Positions 1 through 5,238 of a DNA stretch of 5,280 bases are shown here, piece by piece. The notes under the pieces are model-generated. The model made no database searches. It was given only the letters and a program-made list of their open reading frames with translations, and was not told the DNA's origin. How positions within the stretch are numbered: position 1 is the first letter of the stretch; each line of letters starts with the position of its first letter. The translations under genes were made by a program, and so were the position numbers. Origin of the DNA: CAIYPG01 sp903864555 (GTDB lineage: Bacteria; Pseudomonadota; Gammaproteobacteria; Burkholderiales; SG8-39); contig CANJJT010000158.1 of NCBI GenBank assembly GCA_947474715.1, positions 1-5,280 of the forward strand, given 5' to 3'.

Positions 1-9
1 ATCCCCCCG

Positions 10-30
10 CTCGTTCGCTGCGCTCACGAG
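10..30. repeat. Short inverted repeat CTCGT/ACGAG at the left edge
   Basis: CTCGT at 10-14 pairs with ACGAG at 26-30 across an 11-base loop. It lies just left of the first CCCCCTT/AAGGGGG hairpin of the neighbouring repeat array and may belong to the same intergenic element. There is no T-run after it on either strand, so a Rho-independent terminator is not supported. Its function is unknown. Confidence 0.35.
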
Positions 31-34
31 TCGG

Positions 35-186
35 CCCCCTTTGACAAGGGGGTAAACCGCGCCGCAGCCACGTCTCCCCGGAATTTGACGAAGAACCTTT
101 GACAAGGGGGTAAACCCGGCCATGCCATGCCTGGCGCCGGTACCGTCCCCGGAAATCGGTGAAGAACCTTTGCAAGGGGGTTTACA
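35..186. repeat. Degenerate tandem repeat array, two full units and one partial unit
   Basis: The unit begins TTTGACAAGGGGGTAAACC and ends in a CCCCGGAA...GAAGAACC segment. Unit 1 is 40-97 (58 bp), unit 2 is 98-168 (71 bp), and a partial unit 3 starts at 169, where the core has lost two bases (TTTGCAAGGGGG) and then reads TTTAC. The 22-base tails at 76-97 and 147-168 align without gaps; the interiors differ in length and sequence. In unit 1 the preceding bases give CCCCCTTTGACAAGGGGG (35-52), a perfect 7-bp stem (CCCCCTT/AAGGGGG) with a TGAC loop. Units 2 and 3 keep only the inner part of the stem. The array lies downstream of the minus-strand Bug gene and contains no plausible coding sequence. 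No poly-T follows the hairpin, so it is not a classical terminator. I infer a dispersed, hairpin-forming intergenic repeat family, because a further copy lies at 5091-5145. Confidence 0.75.
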
Positions 187-255
187 CCACGCACCCACAT
201 CTAGGCGTCCAGGCTGAAGTCATGCGCCATACTTGTTTCAATATGTGCCTCGCCG

Positions 256-1287
256 CTACTCCGCCAGGCTGATGGCATTGTCATGCACCACCTTGCGCCA
301 GCGCGCTGCCTCGTTCTGCAGCATCTTGGCGAACTCCGCGGGCGAGCTGCCCACCGGCACGCTGCCCTGCGCCTCCAGCGCCCTCACCACTTCGGGGGTC
401 TTCACCGTGCGCACCAGCGCCTCGTTCAACTGCTTCACCACCGCATCGGGTGTGCCGCCGGGGGCGGAGAAGCCGATGTAGCTCTCGAAGGCATAGCCGG
501 GCACGCCCTCGCCCAGGGTGGGCAGCCCCGCCACCAGATCGGAACGGCGCGAGCCCATCAGCGCCAGCGCGCGCAGCTTGCCGGACCTGATCAGCGGCAG
601 CGCCGGCTGCAGGCCGAAGGCGCCCACCTGCACGCGCCCGCCGGTGAGGTCGGTAGTAGCCGGCGCCGTGCCCTTGTAGTGGATGAAGGTGACTTTGGTG
701 TTGATCAGGTTGTGCAGCCAGGCGCCACCCAGGTGCACCGAGCCGCCCGCACCGGTGGTGGCGAAGTTCGCCTTGTCCGGATTCGCGCGCGTCCACGCCA
801 CGTACTCGGCCAGGCTGTTCACCGGGAAGGACGGGTGCACCACCAGCACGAAATGCTTGATGCTCATCAGCGCCACATGGGCGAAATCACGCACAGTGTC
901 GAAGGGCAGGTCCTTGTACAGCGCCGGAAAGGCGCTGAAGCTGCCACCGGTGAGGAACAGCGTGTGCCCGTCCGGCGCCGAGCGCGCCACATAGGCCGCG
1001 CCGATGGTGCCACTGGCGCCAGGCTTGTAGTCGATGAGGAAGGACTGCCCGCCCATCAGGTTGGTCAGGCGCGCGGTGTAGATGCGCGCCTCGATGTCAT
1101 TGGGGCCGCCCGCCGCCAGGGGGATGATGATGGTGACCGGCTTCGCGCCCAGTGCATCGGCGGCCTGCGCGGCCGGTGACAGCATGGCCAGGGCCGGGAT
1201 GGCAATCACCAGGGTGGCTGCCAACAGGCTTGCCACCCTGCGGCTCAGGCCTGCGCGCAGGGTGTGCTGCATGCTATCGACCATCAT
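256..1287 (-). CDS. Bug/TctC-family periplasmic solute-binding protein (tripartite tricarboxylate transporter type)
   Basis: The product is 343 aa, a normal length for the family. It would bind a small organic acid in the periplasm and present it to a TctAB-type carrier or a sensor. A basic N-region and hydrophobic stretch (residues 16-36) end in AQA, giving a likely signal peptidase I cut after residue 42. Family landmarks are IIPLAAGGPND (54-64, with the ligand-loop aspartate D64), YKPGASGTIG (87-96), APDGHTL (104-110), TTGAGGSVHL (177-186), HYKGTAPATTDLTGG (203-217) and the C-terminal FSAPGGTP (273-280). A strong GGAGGA lies 3 bases before the first ATG and 6 before the second (1284), so the true start may be 1284; the N-terminus changes by one residue only. 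The gene is divergent from the PrpD gene and has no TctA/TctB partner in the window. It shares KPGA, TIG and DGHTL with the second Bug protein here, suggesting paralogy. The ligand cannot be read from the sequence. Confidence 0.93.
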   Translation of the reverse strand: MMVDSMQHTLRAGLSRRVASLLAATLVIAIPALAMLSPAAQAADALGAKPVTIIIPLAAGGPNDIEARIYTARLTNLMGGQSFLIDYKPGASGTIGAAYVARSAPDGHTLFLTGGSFSAFPALYKDLPFDTVRDFAHVALMSIKHFVLVVHPSFPVNSLAEYVAWTRANPDKANFATTGAGGSVHLGGAWLHNLINTKVTFIHYKGTAPATTDLTGGRVQVGAFGLQPALPLIRSGKLRALALMGSRRSDLVAGLPTLGEGVPGYAFESYIGFSAPGGTPDAVVKQLNEALVRTVKTPEVVRALEAQGSVPVGSSPAEFAKMLQNEAARWRKVVHDNAISLAE

Positions 1288-1290
1288 GTC

Positions 1291-1296
1291 TCCTCC
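1291..1296 (-). promoter_or_regulatory. Ribosome binding site of the minus-strand Bug gene
   Basis: The minus strand reads GGAGGAGACATGATG. The GGAGGA core is 3 bases from the first ATG (1287) and 6 bases from the second (1284). The second spacing is closer to the usual optimum, so either or both ATGs may be used. Confidence 0.7.
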
Positions 1297-1552
1297 AGTG
1301 GTGCCCTGTTGTAAACGCTATTGTTGTCGGGCCAATCTACACGCGCCGCACGCCCCGCACAACCGCGCGGAAAGCCGGCCCTCGACCACGGTTTAGAATG
1401 CCGCTTCCATCCGGGCGGCCATCCGGGCCCGGTTTCCAGTTTCCGCATCAGCATCAGCTACAGCAGTCGTGATCGTGATCGTGGTCGCAACCCTGACCCG
1501 TATCAATGCCGGCAAGACCGCCCTTGATGGCTGATGTCCCACTGCAATGCAT
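1297..1552. other. Divergent intergenic region with short-period direct repeats
   Basis: This region separates the divergent Bug and PrpD genes and should hold both promoters. On the plus strand TAGAAT at 1394-1399 matches a -10 box at five of six positions, but no good -35 lies 16-18 bases upstream. It is followed by CCATCCGGGC twice (1407-1416 and 1419-1428, 12-bp period), GCATCA twice (1445-1456) and the hexamer series CGTGAT CGTGAT CGTGGT (1468-1485). No ORF here has a good ribosome site. Frames across 1440-1500 read as runs of Val/Ile on the plus strand and Thr/Ile on the minus strand, resembling amino-acid leader peptides, but no following terminator hairpin with a T-run is visible. A nine-base GTTGTAAAC at 1308-1316 recurs upstream of the gene at 5239. 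Confidence 0.5.
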
Positions 1553-1558
1553 GGAGGA
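1553..1558 (+). promoter_or_regulatory. Ribosome binding site that sets the PrpD start
   Basis: GGAGGA lies 9 bases before the ATG at 1568. An earlier in-frame ATG at 1547 overlaps this motif and has no Shine-Dalgarno sequence of its own, so 1568 is the preferred start. Confidence 0.75.
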
Positions 1559-1567
1559 ACCGATCCC

Positions 1568-2926
1568 ATGAGCATAGCCGAGCAACTGGCCCGCTTCGTC
1601 ACGGAACGTCAATACGCCGACCTGCCGCCGGTCACCCTGGATTACGCCGCCATGCTGGTGTCGAGCACCATCGCCAGCGCATCACTGGGCTCCACGCTGG
1701 TCTCGGCGAAGATCATGCGCGCCCTGGAACTGCAGCGCGGGGGCACGCCCGAAGCCAGCCTGTGGTTCTACGGCACGCCCAAGCTGCCACTGGCGGCAGC
1801 CGCGCGCATCAATGCGCTGATGAGCGATGCCGCCGCCTCCGATGACAGCGACCTGCGCAACATCGCGCATCCGGGCACCACGCTGGCCGCCTGCGCCCTG
1901 GCCACCGCGGAGAAAACCGGCGCCAGCGGCCACGACATCCTCGCCGCCATCGTGCTGGGCTACGAAGCCGCCGGACGCATCAATGGCGCGGTGGTGCCGG
2001 GGCTGCGCGAGAAGGGCTTTCACGGCTGCGTCATTGCCATCTTCGGCGGCACCGTCGCCACCGGACGACTGCTCAACCTGGATGCCACGCAGATGGCGCA
2101 CGCGCTGTCGCTGGCCGCCACTTCCATCGGCGGCATCATGGCCGCCGCCAACACCAGCACCGCGCGCGAATACCACGCCGGCCTGGCCGCCATGCTGGGG
2201 GTGAATGCCGCGCAGGCCGCGGCCATGGGCTATACCGCCGAGACGACCATCTTCGAGACGAAGCACGGCTTCTTCGATGTGGTGGGCGCGCCGCCCGATG
2301 CGGAAAAGATCGCGCGCGTCACCGCCGATTTCGGCACGCGCTGGGAGATCCTCACCGACATGGCCATCAAGCTGGTGCCTGGCGGCCATCCCTACCATGC
2401 CATGGCCGAAGCCGCCGCCAATGCCGCACGCGAGGGCAACATTGCGCCCGCCGACATGGCGGCCATCATCCTGTCACGCCCGGGCACCCGGCGCCTGGAC
2501 GGGCCACGCCACCCCACCGACCTCATCGGCATCGCGCACAGCCCGGCCTATTTCATGGCGGCGGGCGCCGCTGACCGCAGCTTCTCCTGGGCGCATGCCA
2601 GCGAGGCAAAGATCATGGACCCGGTGATCCGCGGGCTGCTCGACAAGGTGGAAGTGGGCGCACCGCCCACGGAAAACCTCAATCGCTACAAGCAGGGCTG
2701 CACCGTCACCATCCGTACCCGCGAGGGCAAAACCAGCAGCAGCACCGTGTACGCACCGCGGGGCGCCGCCGTGCTCGGCATCCGCTGGGAGGATGTCGAG
2801 GGAAAGTACCGCGCCCTCGCACCCTTTGCCCGGCTCTCGCCACAGGCCATCGAGGCAAGTTGCAATACCATCCGCGACCTGCGGGACCTGAAAAACATCG
2901 GTGCGCTGATCACACTGTTGCGCTGA
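1568..2926 (+). CDS. MmgE/PrpD family protein (carboxylate dehydratase/decarboxylase-like)
   Basis: The product is 452 aa from the ATG at 1568, the usual family length of about 450. There is no signal peptide, so it is cytoplasmic. The family includes 2-methylcitrate dehydratase, cis-aconitate decarboxylase and iminodisuccinate epimerase. The N-terminal helical domain spans roughly residues 5-245 and the C-terminal alpha/beta domain roughly 265-435. Landmarks are SDDSD (91-95), AHPG (100-103), GYEAAGR (131-137), KGFHG (149-153), RLLNLD (167-172), AHALSLAATSIGGIM (177-191), YHAGLAA (202-208), IKLVPGGHPYHAMAEA (267-282) and KVEV (360-363). By hand alignment with remembered human ACOD1, H101 and K268 match the active-site H103 and K272, but K207 falls on R200, H277 on G273, and the D93 position is not aspartate. 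Specific cis-aconitate decarboxylase activity is therefore not supported. The gene is probably co-transcribed with the Bug gene 47 bases downstream, suggesting use of an imported organic acid. Family assignment is firm; the substrate is unknown. Confidence 0.93.
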   Translation: MSIAEQLARFVTERQYADLPPVTLDYAAMLVSSTIASASLGSTLVSAKIMRALELQRGGTPEASLWFYGTPKLPLAAAARINALMSDAAASDDSDLRNIAHPGTTLAACALATAEKTGASGHDILAAIVLGYEAAGRINGAVVPGLREKGFHGCVIAIFGGTVATGRLLNLDATQMAHALSLAATSIGGIMAAANTSTAREYHAGLAAMLGVNAAQAAAMGYTAETTIFETKHGFFDVVGAPPDAEKIARVTADFGTRWEILTDMAIKLVPGGHPYHAMAEAAANAAREGNIAPADMAAIILSRPGTRRLDGPRHPTDLIGIAHSPAYFMAAGAADRSFSWAHASEAKIMDPVIRGLLDKVEVGAPPTENLNRYKQGCTVTIRTREGKTSSSTVYAPRGAAVLGIRWEDVEGKYRALAPFARLSPQAIEASCNTIRDLRDLKNIGALITLLR

Positions 2927-2960
2927 AGCGGAACCCGTCCGACACGGGCACAACAACACG

Positions 2961-2968
2961 AGGAGGAA
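2961..2968 (+). promoter_or_regulatory. Ribosome binding site that sets a TTG start
   Basis: AGGAGGAA is a near-perfect Shine-Dalgarno sequence and lies 5 bases before TTG at 2974. The next codon is CTG, and no in-frame ATG occurs between here and the mature protein. The only upstream in-frame ATG (2860) lies deep inside the PrpD gene and would give a non-signal N-terminus. The TTG therefore marks the start. Confidence 0.8.
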
Positions 2969-2973
2969 GCATC

Positions 2974-3969
2974 TTGCTGAAGACCATCCTGCGCACCGCC
3001 ATCATCGCTACTGCGCTGCTGCCCGGCATCGCCACGCAGACCCATGCACAAACCGGCGCGCCGGCAGGCTACCCCTCGAAACCCGTGAGCCTGGTAGTGC
3101 CCTTCACCTCGGGCGGCCCCAATGACGAGGAGTTCCGCCTGTTCCTGCCTCGCATCCAGGAAAGCATGAAGCAGTCCTTCGTGTTCGACTTCAAACCCGG
3201 CGCCGCCTCCACCATCGGCACGGCTTACGCGGCCAAGGCCGCCCCCGATGGCCACACCCTGCTGCTCACCAATGGCAGCATCACCATCCATCCCAACTTC
3301 TACCCCGACCTCGCCTACAAGGTGCCCGACAGTTTCGAGCCGGTGATCCAGATGACCGAGCGCTACACCGTGCTTATCGCCAGCGTCGCCGCCCTGCCCG
3401 ATGTGCACAACGTGCAGGACCTCATCGCCTGGGCCAAGGCCAACCCCGGTGCGCTCAACTGCGGCACCGCCGGCGCCGGTGGCATCAGCCATATCGCCTG
3501 CGTGGCGCTGTCCGCCGCCGCCGGCATCCCCATCGCCCCCATCCATTACAAGGGTGTCTCGCAGGGCCTGATCGACGTGCTGGCCGGCCGCACACAACTC
3601 ACGGCGGGCACCATCTTCGTCGCCCAGGGCGGCATCAAGTCCGGCAAGCTGCGCCCTATCCTGGCGCTCAATGCGGTGCGCTCGAAGATCTATCCGGAAC
3701 TGAAGACCGCGATGGAACAGGGCCTGGACGTGGAGTACCCCACCTGGCTGGGCGTGTTCGCCCCGGCGGGTACACCGCAGGCCATCGTGCGCCGGCTGAA
3801 CAGTGAATTTGCCACCGCCGCGCGCATGCCCGACACCATGGCCCGCCTGGAAGCCCAGGGCACCTTCGTGGTGGCCGCCTCACCCGAAGCCTTCCGCAAG
3901 AAGGTGGTGGGCGAATCCACGCGCTGGTCCAGGATCATTCGCGAGAAGGGCATCACCTCGGGCGAGTAA
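2974..3969 (+). CDS. Bug/TctC-family periplasmic solute-binding protein, TTG start
   Basis: The product is 331 aa from TTG 2974, a normal family length. Residues 1-25 are a signal peptide: a basic start (MLKTILR), a hydrophobic core (8-20) and a likely cut after THA (residue 25). Landmarks are VVPFTSGGPND (41-51, ligand-loop D51), FKPGAASTIG (73-82), APDGHTL (90-96), CGTAGAGGISHIAC (163-176), HYKG (191-194), SGKLRPILAL (223-232) and VFAPAGTP (261-268). It should capture an organic acid in the periplasm. It lies 47 bases after the PrpD stop and is probably its operon partner, so the PrpD substrate is the first candidate ligand. Two cysteines, C163 and C176, bracket the GAGG ligand segment; they are absent from the other Bug protein here and might form a disulphide. 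No TctA/TctB genes accompany it. The ligand is not determinable from the sequence. Confidence 0.93.
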   Translation: MLKTILRTAIIATALLPGIATQTHAQTGAPAGYPSKPVSLVVPFTSGGPNDEEFRLFLPRIQESMKQSFVFDFKPGAASTIGTAYAAKAAPDGHTLLLTNGSITIHPNFYPDLAYKVPDSFEPVIQMTERYTVLIASVAALPDVHNVQDLIAWAKANPGALNCGTAGAGGISHIACVALSAAAGIPIAPIHYKGVSQGLIDVLAGRTQLTAGTIFVAQGGIKSGKLRPILALNAVRSKIYPELKTAMEQGLDVEYPTWLGVFAPAGTPQAIVRRLNSEFATAARMPDTMARLEAQGTFVVAASPEAFRKKVVGESTRWSRIIREKGITSGE

Positions 3970-4005
3970 CCCTGCGCGGGTGAGGCAGGTCGCAGCCCTG
4001 CGCGA
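3970..4005. other. Short convergent intergenic spacer
   Basis: These 36 bases separate the converging stops of the second Bug gene and the PGDYG-like gene. CCCTGCGCG occurs twice (3970-3978 and 3996-4004) as a direct repeat. A weak ACCC/GGGT pairing is possible at 3969-3981. There is no convincing bidirectional terminator with a T-run. Confidence 0.4.
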
Positions 4006-4449
4006 TCAACCCAGCCGGCGATAGATCGCGGCAAAGCGCTGCTGTTCGCAGACCCCGAAATCACCGGGCGCGTACTGCAGCAGCCAGTCACCCGCGGCGC
4101 CCTGCAAGAGGTCACCGCCCGCAGAGCGCGTCATGGTGAACGCAGAATCAATGCACTTGGCGAGCACCGGCACCGGGCGGGACACATAGGCCCCGTCCTC
4201 GCCGGCCCGGGTGGGCGCCAGTGCTGCATATTTCGCATCGAAGCGCTCGCGCGATACGCTCCAGCGACTGCCGGTGGAACCGGTAATGAGCGCATCGCCT
4301 GGCTGGTAGCGATTGAGACCTTCCAGGCTGGTCAGTTCGCCCGCCTCGCGGGCAAACGCCACCGTGACAGTTTCCGATTTCACGTAGTGGGTCGCCGCCG
4401 GATCGACCGCCAGGTCGATGGCCAGCGACTGCAGGGCCAGCACTGTCAT
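4006..4449 (-). CDS. Small PGDYG-type protein of unknown function
   Basis: The product is 147 aa with no signal peptide or membrane segment. Residues 127-132 read APGDFG, close to the motif that names the PGDYG family, set in GDWLLQYAPGDFGVCEQQRF (120-139) and followed by Y143. An earlier segment has the same layout: GDALITGSTGSRW (51-63), then RF at 69-70 and Y74. By hand alignment the two share GD, L, G, RF, A and Y, about 8 of 24 positions, suggesting two related half-domains. The start is the ATG at 4449, preceded only by a weak G-rich stretch (GGTGGCG). It lies 21 bases after the stop of the FKBP gene in the same direction, so the two are probably co-transcribed and translation may be coupled. 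The biochemical role is unknown; family assignment rests on the motif recalled from memory. Confidence 0.72.
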   Translation of the reverse strand: MTVLALQSLAIDLAVDPAATHYVKSETVTVAFAREAGELTSLEGLNRYQPGDALITGSTGSRWSVSRERFDAKYAALAPTRAGEDGAYVSRPVPVLAKCIDSAFTMTRSAGGDLLQGAAGDWLLQYAPGDFGVCEQQRFAAIYRRLG

Positions 4450-4470
4450 GGCAACGCCACCGCCCCGGGC

Positions 4471-4893
4471 CTACTTCACAATCTCGAGCAGCTCCACTTC
4501 GAACACCAGTGGCGCATCCGGCGGGATGGTGCCGGGCACGCCGCGGCTGCCATAGGCCAGGTTGGAGGGACACAGCAGCTTCGCCTTGCCACCCACCTTG
4601 AGTGTCTGCACACCTTCGGTCCAGCAGGGAATGACGCGATTGAGCGGGAAGGTCGCGGGCTGGCCGCGCTTGTAGGAGCTGTCGAATTCCCTGCCATTGG
4701 TGAGAGTGCCGCGATAGTGGACCTTCACGGTGTCACTGGCACTGGGGCTGGTGCCCTTGCCTTCAGTGAGCATGGTGATCTCGATGCCGGAGGCGGTCTT
4801 GACCGGGAGGGCAGGTTCCGCTGCGTGCAAGGCAGCGGGCAGGGTAGCGAGGGTGGCAGCAGCAAACAGGGAAGCGACGGCAAGGGCGTTCAT
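4471..4893 (-). CDS. Secreted FKBP-type peptidyl-prolyl cis-trans isomerase
   Basis: The product is 140 aa: a signal peptide followed by a single FKBP domain. It catalyses cis-trans isomerisation of X-Pro bonds, most likely as a folding helper in the periplasm. The start is the ATG at 4893; upstream in-frame ATGs would put a long charged stretch before the hydrophobic core. Residues 1-24 (MNALAVASLF...ALHA) form the signal, with cleavage near 24/25. The FKBP domain covers about 33-138. The pocket residues of human FKBP12 are all represented: Y60 (VHYRGTL), F70-D71 (FDSS), F82, V87-I88, W91, Y114 (AYG), I123 (TIPP) and F131 (LVFEVELL). C90 and C108 (VIPCW, LLCPS) could pair in an oxidising compartment. 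It lacks the N-terminal dimerisation domain of FkpA/Mip proteins, so it is the short form. A modest GGAG lies 11 bases before the start. It heads a probable two-gene operon with the PGDYG-like gene. Confidence 0.93.
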   Translation of the reverse strand: MNALAVASLFAAATLATLPAALHAAEPALPVKTASGIEITMLTEGKGTSPSASDTVKVHYRGTLTNGREFDSSYKRGQPATFPLNRVIPCWTEGVQTLKVGGKAKLLCPSNLAYGSRGVPGTIPPDAPLVFEVELLEIVK

Positions 4894-5090
4894 GTGACAG
4901 GCGACTCCGGGTTGAAATAAATCCCGGCCCAGACCCATGCCCGGGCCAGGGCAGCTCCGGATTGTGCCTGCGAACCCGCTGACCGCAAAACGGCGCCCCA
5001 GGGGATGCACTACGCGACGCATTACGCGACACAGCAAAGGTTGCGGACCCGGTGCTGCTGCGCCAGGGTCCCACCCGACAGCGACGATGC

Positions 5091-5145
5091 GCTTCGCCGA
5101 TTGTCGGGGAGACGTGCCTGCGGCGCGGTTGACCCCCTTGTCAAA
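5091..5145 (-). repeat. Single inverted copy of the left-edge repeat unit
   Basis: Read on the minus strand from 5145, the sequence begins TTTGACAAGGGGGTCAACC. It matches left unit 1 from position 40 at 39 of 41 bases (40-80 against 5145-5105). It continues as CCCCGACAATCGGCGAAGC, resembling the CCCCGGAAATCGGTGAAG tail of left unit 2, so the whole unit is present. The two CC/GG-rich arms around the core differ here: TTGAC/GTCAA flank CCCCTT, and the CCCCCTT hairpin arm is not preserved. This is the strongest evidence that the element is a dispersed repeat family and not local slippage. Confidence 0.8.
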
Positions 5146-5171
5146 CTAATCGTTACCCACATTTTTTGCTC

Positions 5172-5207
5172 ATTTCGAGAAATTGATGCCAGTGGGGTTG
5201 TAAACAA
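5172..5207. promoter_or_regulatory. Two small palindromes upstream of the right-edge gene, possible operator
   Basis: ATTTC-GA-GAAAT (5172-5183) and TTGT-AA-ACAA (5198-5207) are perfect short palindromes 30-60 bases upstream of the ATG at 5239, in an AT-rich stretch. If that gene encodes a TetR-type regulator, autoregulatory operators would be expected in this place. The assignment is an inference from position and symmetry only. Confidence 0.3.
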
Positions 5208-5238
5208 TCGAAGGTGATGTTAACTTTCGGCTCGACTT

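Larger units (their letters stand above)
4894..5238. other. Divergent intergenic region upstream of the FKBP gene
   Basis: This 345-base stretch has no supportable gene. Its left half (4894-5090) is GC-rich and should contain the FKBP promoter, though I cannot name boxes with confidence. It includes GGCCC/GGGCC (4926-4930 and 4943-4947) and an imperfect 12-bp tandem repeat containing TACGCGAC at 5011-5018 and 5023-5030. Positions 5091-5145 are an inverted copy of the left-edge repeat family. From about 5141 onward the sequence turns AT-rich, as expected for a promoter region of the gene starting at 5239, and carries two small palindromes. Confidence 0.6.

Noticed and set aside
35..52. Rho-independent terminator for the first Bug gene
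   Set aside because: The hairpin is strong but is followed by TAAAC on the plus strand and GGCCG on the minus strand, with no T-run. It also lies 200 bases past the stop and belongs to a repeat family.
35..186. CRISPR array
   Set aside because: The repeats are directly abutting and diverge within the unit, with no uniform repeat and spacer pattern and no cas genes nearby.
283..1179. Long plus-strand frame opposite the first Bug gene
   Set aside because: It is rich in His, Arg and Gly with no recognisable domain, as expected for the antisense of a GC-rich gene. The minus-strand Bug protein fully explains the region.
1393..1602. Minus-strand frame of 69 codons opposite the PrpD start
   Set aside because: It overlaps the start of the firmly supported PrpD gene and has no ribosome site at its ATG. 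Its composition reflects the short DNA repeats. It is discussed only as a possible leader-like reading.
2686..3597. Long minus-strand frame across PrpD and the second Bug gene
   Set aside because: It is a glycine-rich low-complexity translation spanning two well-supported plus-strand genes and has no ribosome site or domain.
5011..5030. TACGCGAC 12-bp direct repeat as a regulator binding site
   Set aside because: There are only two copies with no symmetry, and nothing links them to a known regulator. It is recorded as a sequence feature of the intergenic region only.
4894..5037. N-terminal extension of the FKBP frame to an ATG at 5037
   Set aside because: The extension is basic and domain-free and would bury the signal peptide. 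The ATG at 4893 directly precedes a proper signal sequence.
40..5145. Composite transposon or insertion sequence bounded by the inverted repeats
   Set aside because: No transposase gene lies between the repeats, the left copy is a tandem array and not a single end, and no target-site duplication is visible.
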